9,847 nucleotides of DNA from Zoogloeaceae bacterium (GCA_031282665.1 JAITDH010000118.1:1-9847), one strand, 5' to 3'; shown: positions 1 to 7,926, counted from the first letter of the stretch. Notes: generated by a model from the letters alone, not told the origin. Program-made: numbers and translations.

Positions 1-1077
1 CTGGCGCCCCTGTTGCGCCATCCGCCGCCGCCGTCCGTGCATGCCTTGCTGTTGTGCGCCCTGTACCGGCTGGAAAGCCGGGAGGACGCGCATACGGTGG
101 TCGATCAGGCGGTCACGGCGGCGGGCGCGTTGCAGGGGGGACGCTGCAAGGGGATGGTCAATGGCGTGCTGCGCAATTTCCTGCGCCGCCGCGCGGATTT
201 GCTGGCGGGCCTGCCGGAAGCGGCGCGCTTCTGCCATCCCGCGTGGTGGGTGGATAGGCTGCGCCGCGCCTATCCGGAGGACTGGCCGGCCATCGTGGCG
301 GCGGGCAACCGGCCGCCGCCCATGGCGTTGCGGGTCAATGCGCGCCGGGTCGGGCGGGAGGAATATCGCCGCCGTCTGGCGGAGGCCGGTATTTCCGCCG
401 CCGCGCGCGGGGAATGCGGCCTTCTCCTGGAAAAGCCCGTGCCGGTGGAATGCCTGCCGGGATTCTTCGCTGGCGAGGTTTCCGTGCAGGACCTGGGGGC
501 GCAGCGGGCCGCCCCGCTGCTTCGGCCGGAGGCGGGCAGCCGGGTGCTGGACGCCTGCGCCGCGCCCGGCGGGAAGGCGGCGCATCTGCTCGAACAGTGC
601 GCGGATCTGCGCCTCGTGGCGCAGGATATCGATCCGTTGCGATGCCGCAAAATCGGGGATAATCTTGCCCGCTTGGGCTTGGCGGCGGAGGCGATCCGTT
701 CCGCCGACGCGAGCCGCCTCGCCCATGACGCCGACGGGAAGGCGGAAATTTTCGACGCCATCCTCGCCGACGTGCCCTGCTCGGCAAGCGGCGTGGCGCG
801 CCGTTTCCCGGATACGAAGTGGTTGCGGCGGGAGGAGGATGTCATGCGTTTTGCCCGCGCGCAGGCGCGCATTCTCGCTTCTCTCTGGCAATCCCTGCGC
901 CCGGGGGGAAAATTGCTTTATGCTACCTGTTCGGTTTTCCCGGAGGAGAATCAGGCGCAGATCCGGCGATTCCTGGCGAAAACCGGCGACGCCGCCCTGT
1001 CACACGAAGAGCAATGGTTGCCCGATGGCGAACACGATGGTTTTTATTATGCGCTTTTGCAAAAACGCCCCGGATGA
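1..1077 (+). CDS. rsmB: 16S rRNA (cytosine-C5-967) methyltransferase RsmB, 5' truncated
   Basis: This enzyme transfers a methyl group from S-adenosylmethionine to C967 of 16S rRNA in the cytoplasm. The frame is open to the left edge, and codons 1-4 (LAPL) already fit the middle of the N-terminal NusB-like RNA-binding domain. The TTG at 13 is therefore not the start, and roughly 65-70 residues are missing compared with the ~429 aa E. coli protein. The visible part has 358 codons. The SAM-binding motif LDACAAPGGK lies at 547-576. DVPCSASG carries the first conserved cysteine (codon 778-780), and YATCS carries the second, the catalytic nucleophile in this family (codon 928-930). FPEEN follows it. 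The NusB remnant ending in VNGVLRNFLRR separates RsmB from the related RsmF. The 3' end overlaps the next gene, which suggests translational coupling. Family assignment is secure. Confidence 0.95.
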   Translation: MAPLLRHPPPPSVHALLLCALYRLESREDAHTVVDQAVTAAGALQGGRCKGMVNGVLRNFLRRRADLLAGLPEAARFCHPAWWVDRLRRAYPEDWPAIVAAGNRPPPMALRVNARRVGREEYRRRLAEAGISAAARGECGLLLEKPVPVECLPGFFAGEVSVQDLGAQRAAPLLRPEAGSRVLDACAAPGGKAAHLLEQCADLRLVAQDIDPLRCRKIGDNLARLGLAAEAIRSADASRLAHDADGKAEIFDAILADVPCSASGVARRFPDTKWLRREEDVMRFARAQARILASLWQSLRPGGKLLYATCSVFPEENQAQIRRFLAKTGDAALSHEEQWLPDGEHDGFYYALLQKRPG

Positions 1078-1702
1078 TTCCTTCCCGCGCCGCGCGCCCG
1101 GGCGGGGACGTCTTTGGCTCCAGGCCCTGGCCCTGGCCTTTTTCCTCTGCGGGGCGCCAGGCGCGTTCGGCGCGCCGGCGAGCGCGAGCGGCATCGAGGT
1201 GCTCGATCCGCAACTCTTGCCGGATGAAAACGGCGGTTACACGCTTTCCGCCCAGACGCGCATCGATTTCAACGCCCGCCTGGAAGAAGCGGTCGGCAAG
1301 GGGGTGCCGCTCACCTTCCTGCTCGAATTTTCCCTGGAGAAGCCGCGCTGGTACTGGAGCAACCAGGTGTTCGCGCAAAAGACCCTGACCTGGCGCCTGA
1401 GCTATCACGCATTGACGCGCCAGTACCGGCTGGCGACCGGCTCCCTGCACCAGTCCTTTCCCGACCTGGCCTCGGCCCTGCGGATGCTTTCCCATGTCCG
1501 GCAGTGGCAGGTGGTGGAGGACGCGCTGCCGCCCGGCACGACCCTGACGGCCAGCGTGCGCCTGCGCCTGGATACGGCGCAGTTGCCCAAGCTCTTCCAG
1601 GTGGCCTCGCCCTTCGGCAACAGTGATTGGGATCTCGATTCCGGCTGGCAAAGCTGGAAATTCACCGTGCCGGACGAAGCGCAGGAGACGCCCGCGCCAT
1701 GA
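1049..1702 (+). CDS. DUF4390 family secreted protein of unknown function
   Basis: This 217-residue protein looks like the DUF4390 family protein usually encoded between rsmB and ntrY in betaproteobacteria. I know of no established function. From the ATG at 1049, a basic stretch (RRAPGRGR) precedes a hydrophobic core at about residues 23-41 (LWLQALALAFFLCGAPGAF) and a small-residue site near AFGA/PAS, so it is probably a cleaved signal peptide. The mature part of about 175 residues is beta-rich by eye, with alternating hydrophobic residues in TFLLEFSLE and TLTASVRLRLD and no recognisable catalytic motif. In-frame ATGs at 1025 and 1037 are alternatives. None has a strong ribosome binding site, and 1049 was chosen because it leaves a normal signal-peptide N-terminus. 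The start overlaps rsmB by 29 nt, and the stop shares ATGA with ntrY, so it is probably co-translated with both. A role linked to the sensor kinase is only a guess from position. Confidence 0.82.
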   Translation: MRFCKNAPDDSFPRRAPGRGRLWLQALALAFFLCGAPGAFGAPASASGIEVLDPQLLPDENGGYTLSAQTRIDFNARLEEAVGKGVPLTFLLEFSLEKPRWYWSNQVFAQKTLTWRLSYHALTRQYRLATGSLHQSFPDLASALRMLSHVRQWQVVEDALPPGTTLTASVRLRLDTAQLPKLFQVASPFGNSDWDLDSGWQSWKFTVPDEAQETPAP

Positions 1703-3924
1703 AGCGGCTCCTGATGGTTCTCTGCGTCCTGGGCGGCGCGCTGGGCGCGCTGTTCTGGCTCCTGATGCTGGCCTCCACCTCGGCGGACGCGATGGGCCGC
1801 CACTATCCCATGATCCTCGCGGCCAACGCCCTGATGGCGACGATTTTGCTGGCCCTGGTCGTCGGGCAGGGGGTGCGCCTCTGGCGGGACATCCGCGCGC
1901 AGGTCTTCGGCGCGCGCCTGAAGCTCCGCCTCCTCCTGATGTTCGGGCTGATCGCCGTGATTCCCGGCGTATTGGTCTATGGCGTTTCGATGCAATTCAT
2001 CACCCGTTCCATCGAAAGCTGGTTCGACGTGCGGGTGGAAAAGGCGCTGGAGTCCGGCCTGAACCTGGGGCGCTCGGCCCTGGATTATTTGCAAAGCGAG
2101 CTGGGGCAGCGAGCGCAGGGCATGGCGCACGAGATCAGCGTCCGCTCCGCGAGCGCCCTGCGCGGGCAGCTTTCCCGCCTGCGCGAACAGGCGGCGGTCG
2201 ATTCCGTCGCGCTGTTTTCCCCCAGCGGGCAATTGCTGGTCAGTTCCCAGCGCGATCTCACCCAGCCCCTGCCGCCCTTGCCCAGCCTGGCGGAATTGCG
2301 CAAGGCGCAGGCGGCGGCGGGCTTTTCCGGCATGCGCGGGGAAGCGCCGCTCGTCGTCATCGACAATCACGCCGGCAATGGAAGCGACGGCGCGGAAGAC
2401 AAACTGCTCCTCAGGGTGCTGGTGCCCATCCCGGTGAGCAGCTTCTTCGAGACGCCGCATGTCCTGCAACTGACGCAAAGCGTGCCGGAGACCCTGAACC
2501 GGAACGCCGGGGCCGTGCAGGAGGTCTATGGCGATTACCAGGAATTGCAGTTGGCCCGCCAGGAACTGACCCGCATCTATGCCCTGACCCTGACCCTGAC
2601 GGTGCTGGTGGCGCTGTTTTCCGCTTTCGTGCTCGCCTTCTTCCTCGCCCGGCGGCTGTCCGCGCCGCTTTCCATCCTCGATGAAGGCACCCGCGCCGTG
2701 GCCCAGGGCGATTATTCGCAACGCCAGATCGTCGAGAACGGCGACGAACTGGGGGCGCTGACCCAGTCCTTCAACCGGATGACCCGCCAGCTTTCCGAAG
2801 CGCGCCAGGAAACCGAGCGGCATCGCGGCGAACTGGAGGCGGCGCGCGCCTACCTGGAATCCATCCTCGCCAATCTTTCCGCCGGGGTGCTGGTGTTCGA
2901 CGCGGGCTTCGTCCTGCGCACCCTGAACGAAGGGGCGCTGACCATCCTGGGCGAGGCGCTGACGGAACAGATTTTCCGCAAGGCGGGCGAATGGACGCAG
3001 TTTTCCAGCCTGGGGCAGTTGCTGGAGGAACATTTCGCCCGCGCCGACGAGGCGGAATGGCAGGGACAGATCGAGGTGGAGCGCGTGCCGGAAGGCGGCG
3101 CCGTCCGCCATCTCCTGTTGCGCGGCACGCGCCTGCCCGATGTTTCGGGCGGCGGGCACGTGGTGGTGTTCGACGACGTGACACAGTTGATCTCCGCGCA
3201 GAGGAGCGCCGCCTGGGGCGAGGTGGCGCGGCGGCTGGCGCACGAGATCAAGAATCCGCTGACCCCCATCCAGCTTTCCGCCGAGCGCCTGCAACTGAAG
3301 CTCGTCGACCGCCTGGAGGAAAAGGACCGGAACATGCTGGAGCGCGCCACGCGCACCATCATCAACCAGGTGCAGGCGATGAAGCGGATGGTCGACGATT
3401 TCCGCGATTATTCCCGCCATCCGGCCCCTTCCCTCGCCCCGCTCGACCTCAACGCGCTCATCAGCGAAGTGCTGGTGCTCTACGAGCATTCCCACGCGGT
3501 CATCGCGACGAGGCTCGCCGAAAACCTGCCGCCGGTGATGGGGGACGTCAACCAGTTGCGCCAGGTGATCCACAATCTCCTGCGCAACGGCGAGGACGCA
3601 CTGGAAAACGTCGCCCAGCCGGAATTGTCCATTCGCACGGAAGCCGTCGAGGGTGGCGTTTTCCTCGAAATCCGCGACAATGGCGCCGGTTTTCCCGCCG
3701 ACATCCTGCCCCGCGTCTTCGAGCCCTACATCACCACCAAACCGCGCGGCACCGGCCTGGGGCTGCCCATCGTGAAGAAGATCATCGATGAGCACCGGGG
3801 AGAAATCAGCATAGATAATGCCCCGGAAGGCGGCGCTTGCGTTAGTATCCGCTTGCCTGTCGGCGAACATCTCGCATTGCATCAGGAAAACAACATTCGT
3901 AATAAAGGAAGACACAATGGCTGA
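1699..3924 (+). CDS. ntrY: NtrY-type membrane sensor histidine kinase
   Basis: This is the sensor kinase of the NtrYX two-component system; it autophosphorylates a histidine and passes the phosphate to NtrX. The 741 residues show the NtrY layout. Membrane segments lie at about 4-26, 37-58, 77-98 and 292-316, with a long extracytoplasmic region at about 99-291. A HAMP linker (about 317-368) and a PAS-like domain (about 383-495) follow. The H-box AHEIKNPLTP has its phospho-acceptor at His515. The ATPase domain has the N-box NLLRNGEDAL (626-635), the G1 box RDNGAGF (659-665) and the G2 box TTKPRGTGLGLPIVKK (679-694). The ATG at 1699 is preferred over an upstream in-frame ATG at 1627 because it overlaps the DUF4390 stop as ATGA, has AGGAG at 1683-1687, and places the first membrane helix at the N-terminus. 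The last 8 nt overlap ntrX. NtrYX has been tied to nitrogen and redox responses in other bacteria; the signal here is unknown. Confidence 0.93.
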   Translation: MKRLLMVLCVLGGALGALFWLLMLASTSADAMGRHYPMILAANALMATILLALVVGQGVRLWRDIRAQVFGARLKLRLLLMFGLIAVIPGVLVYGVSMQFITRSIESWFDVRVEKALESGLNLGRSALDYLQSELGQRAQGMAHEISVRSASALRGQLSRLREQAAVDSVALFSPSGQLLVSSQRDLTQPLPPLPSLAELRKAQAAAGFSGMRGEAPLVVIDNHAGNGSDGAEDKLLLRVLVPIPVSSFFETPHVLQLTQSVPETLNRNAGAVQEVYGDYQELQLARQELTRIYALTLTLTVLVALFSAFVLAFFLARRLSAPLSILDEGTRAVAQGDYSQRQIVENGDELGALTQSFNRMTRQLSEARQETERHRGELEAARAYLESILANLSAGVLVFDAGFVLRTLNEGALTILGEALTEQIFRKAGEWTQFSSLGQLLEEHFARADEAEWQGQIEVERVPEGGAVRHLLLRGTRLPDVSGGGHVVVFDDVTQLISAQRSAAWGEVARRLAHEIKNPLTPIQLSAERLQLKLVDRLEEKDRNMLERATRTIINQVQAMKRMVDDFRDYSRHPAPSLAPLDLNALISEVLVLYEHSHAVIATRLAENLPPVMGDVNQLRQVIHNLLRNGEDALENVAQPELSIRTEAVEGGVFLEIRDNGAGFPADILPRVFEPYITTKPRGTGLGLPIVKKIIDEHRGEISIDNAPEGGACVSIRLPVGEHLALHQENNIRNKGRHNG
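3905..3911 (+). promoter_or_regulatory. Ribosome binding site of ntrX inside the end of ntrY
   Basis: AAGGAAG within AATAAAGGAAGACACA lies about 7 nt before the ATG at 3917. It fixes the ntrX start and rules out the longer in-frame opening from 3818, whose first 33 codons lie inside ntrY. The surrounding stretch of about 45 nt (3880-3925) is clearly more A-rich than its neighbours, which would keep the initiation site unstructured. Confidence 0.75.
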
Positions 3925-5206
3925 CATACTGGTCGTAGATGATGAAATCGGCATCCGTGAGCTGCTTTCCGAAATACTGATTGACGAAGGCCATGCCGTG
4001 CGCCTGGCGGAAAACGCGACGAAGGCGCGCGAAGCGCGCAACGCGCGCGTGCCGGACCTGGTCCTGCTCGACATCTGGATGCCGGACACCGACGGGGTTT
4101 CGCTCCTGAAGGAGTGGGGCACGAACGGGCAACTGACCATGCCGGTCGTGATGATGTCCGGGCACGGCACCATCGACACCGCCGTGGAGGCCACCCGCAT
4201 CGGCGCGGTGGATTTCCTGGAAAAACCGATCGCCCTGCAAAAGCTGCTCTCCACGGTGCAGAAGGCGCTGAAACACGACCGCATCGGCCTGCGTCCCCCG
4301 GCCACCCTCGATACCCTGGCGCACGCCCCCCTCTTCCGCGACCTGAAGAAACGCCTGGAACAATCGGCGGCGAAAAGCCGTTCCCTCCTCATCAAGGGCG
4401 GCACCGGCATCATCGTCGAACTCTGCGCGCGCACCCTGCAACGTCCGCGCACACCCTGGCTGGATCTCTTCGACTGCTCCGGCACCCTGAACCAGGAAAC
4501 CTTGCAGAAAACGGCGGGCGGCCTGATCTACGTCGGCGATCTCGCCACCCTCGGCAAGCTGCAACAGATGAACCTCGCCTTCGCCCTGGAGCGCGCCGCC
4601 TACTACAACATCCTGATCGTCGCCGCCACCTCGCAGCCGCTGGAAGCGCTCGCCGCCAAGGCCTGGGACGTGCAGACCCTGAAGCGCATCTCGGAAGTCT
4701 GGCTCAACCTGCCCGACCTCGCCCAGCATACCGACGACCTGCCGGAAATCTGCACCTTCTTCTTGAGCCTGATGATCGAGCGCGGGGAAACGCCCCTGCG
4801 CCGCTTCTCCAGCGCGGCCCTGAACCTCCTGCGCACCCGCTGGCCGGAGCATGGCGGCGGCGAGGAAGCCGTGTTCTCCCTGTGGGACCAGTTGCAGACG
4901 CTGATCCGCAACCTGGCGCTTTCCGCCCTCGAAGAAGAAATCGGCGAGGAAGACCTGGCGCGCTTCCTGCCCAATCCGAAGGAAACGCAGGACATGCTGC
5001 CCAAGGAACTGGAAAAGCTCTTCGTCCTGCCCCTGCGCGAAGCCCGCGACGCCTTCGAAAAACGCTATTTCGAGCACATCCTGCGCAGCGAGCGCGGCAA
5101 TATGACGCGCGTTTCGGAGCGTTCCGGCCTCGAGCGCACCCACCTGTACCGCAAGCTGAAACAACTGGGCGTCGCCGTCGGCAAGCGTCACGGACAGGCG
5201 GAATAG
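3917..5206 (+). CDS. ntrX: NtrX-type response regulator with degenerate AAA+ domain
   Basis: This is the DNA-binding partner of NtrY, 429 residues. The receiver domain (about 1-120) is complete: acidic pair Asp8-Asp9, phospho-acceptor Asp52 in LLDIWMPDTDG, switch residue Ser81 in MMSGHG, and Lys103 in LEKP. The middle domain is recognisable as a sigma-54 AAA+ relative but is reduced. GGTGIIVE (161-168) stands where the Walker A GETGTGKE should be and lacks its lysine. GGLIYVGDL (201-209) stands where the Walker B GGTLFLDEI should be. Only about 14 residues lie between CSG and AGG, so the GAFTGA loop is gone. A LNLPDLAQHTDDLPE segment matches the conserved lPPLReR..DIp stretch. The C-terminus has a Fis-type helix-turn-helix (about 396-417, MTRVSERSGLERTHLYRKLK). 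It probably binds DNA without ATP-driven sigma-54 remodelling. Members of similar length are, from memory, common in betaproteobacteria. Confidence 0.9.
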   Translation: MADILVVDDEIGIRELLSEILIDEGHAVRLAENATKAREARNARVPDLVLLDIWMPDTDGVSLLKEWGTNGQLTMPVVMMSGHGTIDTAVEATRIGAVDFLEKPIALQKLLSTVQKALKHDRIGLRPPATLDTLAHAPLFRDLKKRLEQSAAKSRSLLIKGGTGIIVELCARTLQRPRTPWLDLFDCSGTLNQETLQKTAGGLIYVGDLATLGKLQQMNLAFALERAAYYNILIVAATSQPLEALAAKAWDVQTLKRISEVWLNLPDLAQHTDDLPEICTFFLSLMIERGETPLRRFSSAALNLLRTRWPEHGGGEEAVFSLWDQLQTLIRNLALSALEEEIGEEDLARFLPNPKETQDMLPKELEKLFVLPLREARDAFEKRYFEHILRSERGNMTRVSERSGLERTHLYRKLKQLGVAVGKRHGQAE

Positions 5207-5217
5207 CCCGCCGCGCC

Positions 5218-6651
5218 ATGAAAATCATCATCCTCGGCGCGGGCCAGGTCGGTTCCAGCGTGGCGGAAAACCTGGTTTCGGAAGAAAATGACATCACCAT
5301 GGTCGACTCCGATGGCGAGCGCCTGGCGGCCCTCCAGGATCGTCTCGACCTGCGCGCCGTGGTGGGCAACGCCGCCTACCCTTCCGTCCTGAAGAATGCC
5401 GGCGCGGAAGATGCCGACCTCATCATCGCCCTGACCCAGAGCGACCAGACCAACCTGGTCGCCTGCAAGATCGCGCAGAGCATGTTCAACGTCCCGACCC
5501 GCGTGGCCCGCCTGCGCTCGCGGGATTTCCTCGAAGACGAGCGGCTGCTCTCCGTGGAAAACTTCGCCGTCGACTTCGCCATCTGCCCGGAACAAATCGT
5601 CACCCACTACATCGTCCGCCTGATCGAATTCCCCGAAGCCCTGCAAGTGCTCGATTTCGCCGCCGGCCGGGTATCGCTGGTCGGCGTCCGCGCGCACGAA
5701 GGCGGCCTCCTGGTCTCCAAGCCGATCAAGGAAATGCGCGCCCACCTGCCGCTCGGCATGGAAGCCCGCATCGCCGCCATCTTCCGGCACGACAAACCGA
5801 TCATCCCCGGCGGGGAAGTGTGCCTGCAAGCCGGCGACGAGGTCTTCATCCTCGCCGCCGCCGAGCACATCCGCCCCGTCCTGCGCGAAATCCGCCAGCA
5901 CGAAATACCGGTGCGCCGGATCATGATCGCCGGGGGCGGCAATATCGGCATGAAGGTCGCCGCCACCCTGGAAGGCCGCTACGAAGTCAAGATCATCGAA
6001 ACCGACAGGGCGCGCGCCGACTACATCGCCGGCGAACTGAAGGATTCCCTCGTGCTGTACGGCAGCGCCACCGACGAGGATCTGCTGGAACAGGAAAACG
6101 TCGCGGAAATGGACATCTTCCTCGCCCTGACCAATTCCGACGAAGACAACATCATGACCGCCTCGCTCGCCAAGCGGATGGGCTGCACGCGGGTCCTCGC
6201 GCTCATCAACCGCGGCGCCTATGCCGACATGATGCAGGGCGGGCCGATCGACATCGGCATCTCGCCCGCGCACATTTCCATCGGCGTGCTCCTCGCCCGC
6301 GTGCGCAAGGGCGACGTCGCCGCCGTGCATTCCCTGCGCCGGGGCGCGGCGGAGGCGCTGGAAATGGTCGCGCACGGCGACCCGACCAGTTCCCGCGTCA
6401 TCGGGCGGCGCATCGCCGACATCGAATGGCCCAGGGGCGTCACCGTCGCCGCCCTGGTACGCGACTTCGACCACGTGACGCCCATCGAGGTGCGCGACGA
6501 CGGAACGGTAGACCGCCGCATGGGACGGGTCGAAATCGCCCACGCCGACTCCATCATCCAACCCGGCGACCACGTCATCGTCTTTTGCGCGAAGAAAAAG
6601 CTGGTGAGGAAGGTCGAACAGTTGTTCCAGGTCGGGTTTCATTTTTTTTAG
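5218..6651 (+). CDS. trkA: Trk potassium uptake system, NAD-binding regulatory subunit TrkA
   Basis: TrkA is the cytoplasmic gating ring protein that binds NAD(H) or ATP and controls potassium flow through the TrkH membrane subunit. The 477 residues contain two RCK-type halves. The first begins GAGQVGSS (7-14) with the ribose-binding acidic residue Asp30; the second begins GGGNIG (239-244) with Glu261/Asp263. Each Rossmann domain is followed by a TrkA_C-type domain, the first around 140-225 and the second around 390-477. The length is close to the ~458 aa E. coli protein. The start at 5218 follows the ntrX stop by 11 nt and puts the Rossmann strand MKIIILGAGQ at the N-terminus; the Shine-Dalgarno sequence is weak (AGGCGGAA about 14 nt upstream). 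The gene ends in a run of eight T (6642-6649) encoding the terminal Phe-Phe. Its expected partner trkH lies 1358 nt further on, separated by an inserted gene. Confidence 0.95.
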   Translation: MKIIILGAGQVGSSVAENLVSEENDITMVDSDGERLAALQDRLDLRAVVGNAAYPSVLKNAGAEDADLIIALTQSDQTNLVACKIAQSMFNVPTRVARLRSRDFLEDERLLSVENFAVDFAICPEQIVTHYIVRLIEFPEALQVLDFAAGRVSLVGVRAHEGGLLVSKPIKEMRAHLPLGMEARIAAIFRHDKPIIPGGEVCLQAGDEVFILAAAEHIRPVLREIRQHEIPVRRIMIAGGGNIGMKVAATLEGRYEVKIIETDRARADYIAGELKDSLVLYGSATDEDLLEQENVAEMDIFLALTNSDEDNIMTASLAKRMGCTRVLALINRGAYADMMQGGPIDIGISPAHISIGVLLARVRKGDVAAVHSLRRGAAEALEMVAHGDPTSSRVIGRRIADIEWPRGVTVAALVRDFDHVTPIEVRDDGTVDRRMGRVEIAHADSIIQPGDHVIVFCAKKKLVRKVEQLFQVGFHFF

Positions 6652-6699
6652 AACAATTTAGTATTCATAAGGCCATTTTTCACACCGGGAGGGTTTGTC
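6652..6699 (+). promoter_or_regulatory. AT-rich leader with strong ribosome binding site for the WG-repeat gene
   Basis: The 48 nt between trkA and the WG-repeat gene are AT-rich at their start, in sharp contrast to trkA. They end in GGGAGGG (6687-6693), a near-ideal Shine-Dalgarno sequence 6 nt before the ATG at 6700. This is the best ribosome binding site in the window apart from the one at 9728. I see no convincing -35/-10 pair; TATTCA at 6662-6667 is a possible -10 but has no good partner. A GAACA/TGTTC hairpin (6616-6627) and the eight-T run at the end of trkA are 14 nt apart, too far for a standard intrinsic terminator. Whether the gene is read through from trkA or has its own promoter cannot be decided here. 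Confidence 0.5.
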
Positions 6700-7911
6700 A
6701 TGTCGTCAGAAGAAATCGAGTGGGCCATCGCGCCGCGTTTTGATGAGGTGGAGCGATTTGCCGCCAATGGCCTGGCGCGGGTCAAGGTGGATGGCAAATA
6801 CGGGTTCATCAACGAGAAAGGCGAGGAAGTCATTCCGCCACGTTTCGACAATATGGATGAATATGGCTTCGAGGCCAATGGTCTGTTGAAAGTCAAGATA
6901 GGCAGGAAATGGGGCTTTATCAACGAAAGAGGCGAGGTAGTCATCCCGCCGCGTTTCGGCAATGCGCCGGATAGGCACGGTGAAGGACGCTTTGCCGTCA
7001 ATGGTCTGGCGAAAGTCAAGGTGGGAGGGAAATGGGGCTTCGTCAATGAAAAGGGAGAAGAAGTCATCCCACTACGGTTCGACTGGGTAGGGGACTTTGC
7101 CGACAACGGCCTGGCGCAAGTCAGGGTGGGAGGAAAATTTGGCTTCGTCAATGAAAAGGGAGAAGAAGTCACTCCGCCGCGTTTCGACTTCATATGGGGG
7201 GACTTTGCTGCCAACGGCCTGATACTGACCGTGATGGATAACAAATACGGGTTCATCAACGAGAAAGGCGAGGAAGTCATTCCACCACGTTTCGACAAAG
7301 CAGAGAGCTTCGCCGCCAACGGTCTGGCGAGTGTCAAAGTAGGTGAGAAATGGGGCTTCATCAATGAAAAGGGAGAAGAAGTCATCCCGCCGCGTTTCAA
7401 CTGGGTAAGTGCCTTTTCCTCCATCAATGGCTTGGCGAAAGTCGAGGTGGATGGCAAATTCATGTTCATCAACGAGAAAGGCGAGGAAGTCCCACGTTTC
7501 GACAATGCAGGTAACTTTGCCGCCAATGGCCTAAAAATGGTCGAGGTGGATGGCAAATACGGTTTCCTCAATGAAAAAGACGAGGAAATCGTCCCGCCAC
7601 GTTTTGACGATGTGGGGCGCTTCGCCGCCAACGGTCTGGCACGGGTCATGGTGGGGAAAAAATGGGGATTCATCAACGAGAAAGGCGAGATGGTCATCCC
7701 GCCCCGTTTCAACGATGCAGGGAATTTTATCGAAGATGGTCTGGCGCGGGTCAAAGTAGGCAGAAAATGGGGGTTCATCAACGCAAAAGGCGAAGAAGTC
7801 ATCCCGCCGCGCTTCAGCACTGTGTGGCACCCGAACAACAACGGCCTGGCGGCGGCCAAGGAGCAAGGCAAATGGGGATACATCCGGGTGCCTGGAACAG
7901 CCCGACTTTGA
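6700..7911 (+). CDS. WG-repeat protein (about ten full repeats)
   Basis: This 403-residue protein consists almost entirely of WG-type beta repeats of 31-41 residues with the pattern F-A-A-N-G-L-A-x-V-K-V-x-x-K-[WYF]-G-F-I-N-E-K-G-E-E-V-I-P-P-R-F-[DN]. A half unit (IEWAIAPRFDEVER) opens it. Full units begin near residues 20, 57, 98, 133, 169, 204, 241, 273, 308 and 343, and a partial eleventh (NNNGLAAAKEQGKWGYI) ends it. There is no signal peptide, membrane segment or catalytic motif, so it is probably a cytoplasmic beta scaffold that binds something. Proteins with such repeats are known from many bacteria, mostly without assigned roles. Base composition differs from the neighbours: 6841-6900 has 25 G+C in 60 and 7021-7080 has 31, against 48 in 60 at 6301-6360 in trkA. 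It lies between trkA and trkH, which are expected to be adjacent, and so looks like a later insertion. A link to potassium transport is unproven. Confidence 0.88.
   Translation: MSSEEIEWAIAPRFDEVERFAANGLARVKVDGKYGFINEKGEEVIPPRFDNMDEYGFEANGLLKVKIGRKWGFINERGEVVIPPRFGNAPDRHGEGRFAVNGLAKVKVGGKWGFVNEKGEEVIPLRFDWVGDFADNGLAQVRVGGKFGFVNEKGEEVTPPRFDFIWGDFAANGLILTVMDNKYGFINEKGEEVIPPRFDKAESFAANGLASVKVGEKWGFINEKGEEVIPPRFNWVSAFSSINGLAKVEVDGKFMFINEKGEEVPRFDNAGNFAANGLKMVEVDGKYGFLNEKDEEIVPPRFDDVGRFAANGLARVMVGKKWGFINEKGEMVIPPRFNDAGNFIEDGLARVKVGRKWGFINAKGEEVIPPRFSTVWHPNNNGLAAAKEQGKWGYIRVPGTARL
6757..7905 (+). repeat. Tandem coding repeats of the WG protein
   Basis: The repeat units are conserved at DNA level. 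Positions 6795-6849 (unit 1) and 7242-7296 (unit 5) differ at one base in 55. Positions 7030-7089 (unit 3) and 7348-7407 (unit 6) match at 54 of 60. A 31-base core beginning GGCTTCGTCAATGAAAAG is identical in units 3 and 4. Two synonymous versions of the Asn-Glu-Lys-Gly-Glu-Glu core exist: AACGAGAAAGGCGAGGAA in units 1, 5 and 7, and AATGAAAAGGGAGAAGAA in units 3, 4 and 6. Such identity suggests recent duplication or ongoing gene conversion. Unit 7 has lost two codons (GEEVPRF instead of GEEVIPPRF, near 7485-7495) and has Met for the core Gly. Confidence 0.9.
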
Positions 7912-7926
7912 AACGCATCCGGCCAC

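Noticed and set aside
1074..1388. ATG overlapping the rsmB stop as ATGA, suggesting a coupled gene start
   Set aside because: It opens a different frame from DUF4390 and gives an Arg/Pro-rich product with no family features; the DUF4390 frame starts at 1049.
3877..3905. TTGCAT and TAATAA with 17-nt spacing, a possible ntrX promoter
   Set aside because: Both boxes match consensus poorly, and the implied transcript start would fall downstream of the ntrX ribosome binding site.
1405..4485. Long minus-strand open frame (1026 codons) opposite DUF4390, ntrY and ntrX
   Set aside because: It lies antisense to three well-supported genes, its product shows no family resemblance, and such open frames are expected opposite GC-rich coding DNA.
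5188..6642. Minus-strand open frame (484 codons) opposite trkA
   Set aside because: TrkA is certain on the + strand, and the antisense product has no recognisable domain.
6616..6649. Hairpin plus eight T at the end of trkA as a terminator
   Set aside because: The 5-bp stem is weak, 14 nt separate it from the T-run, and both lie within the coding sequence.
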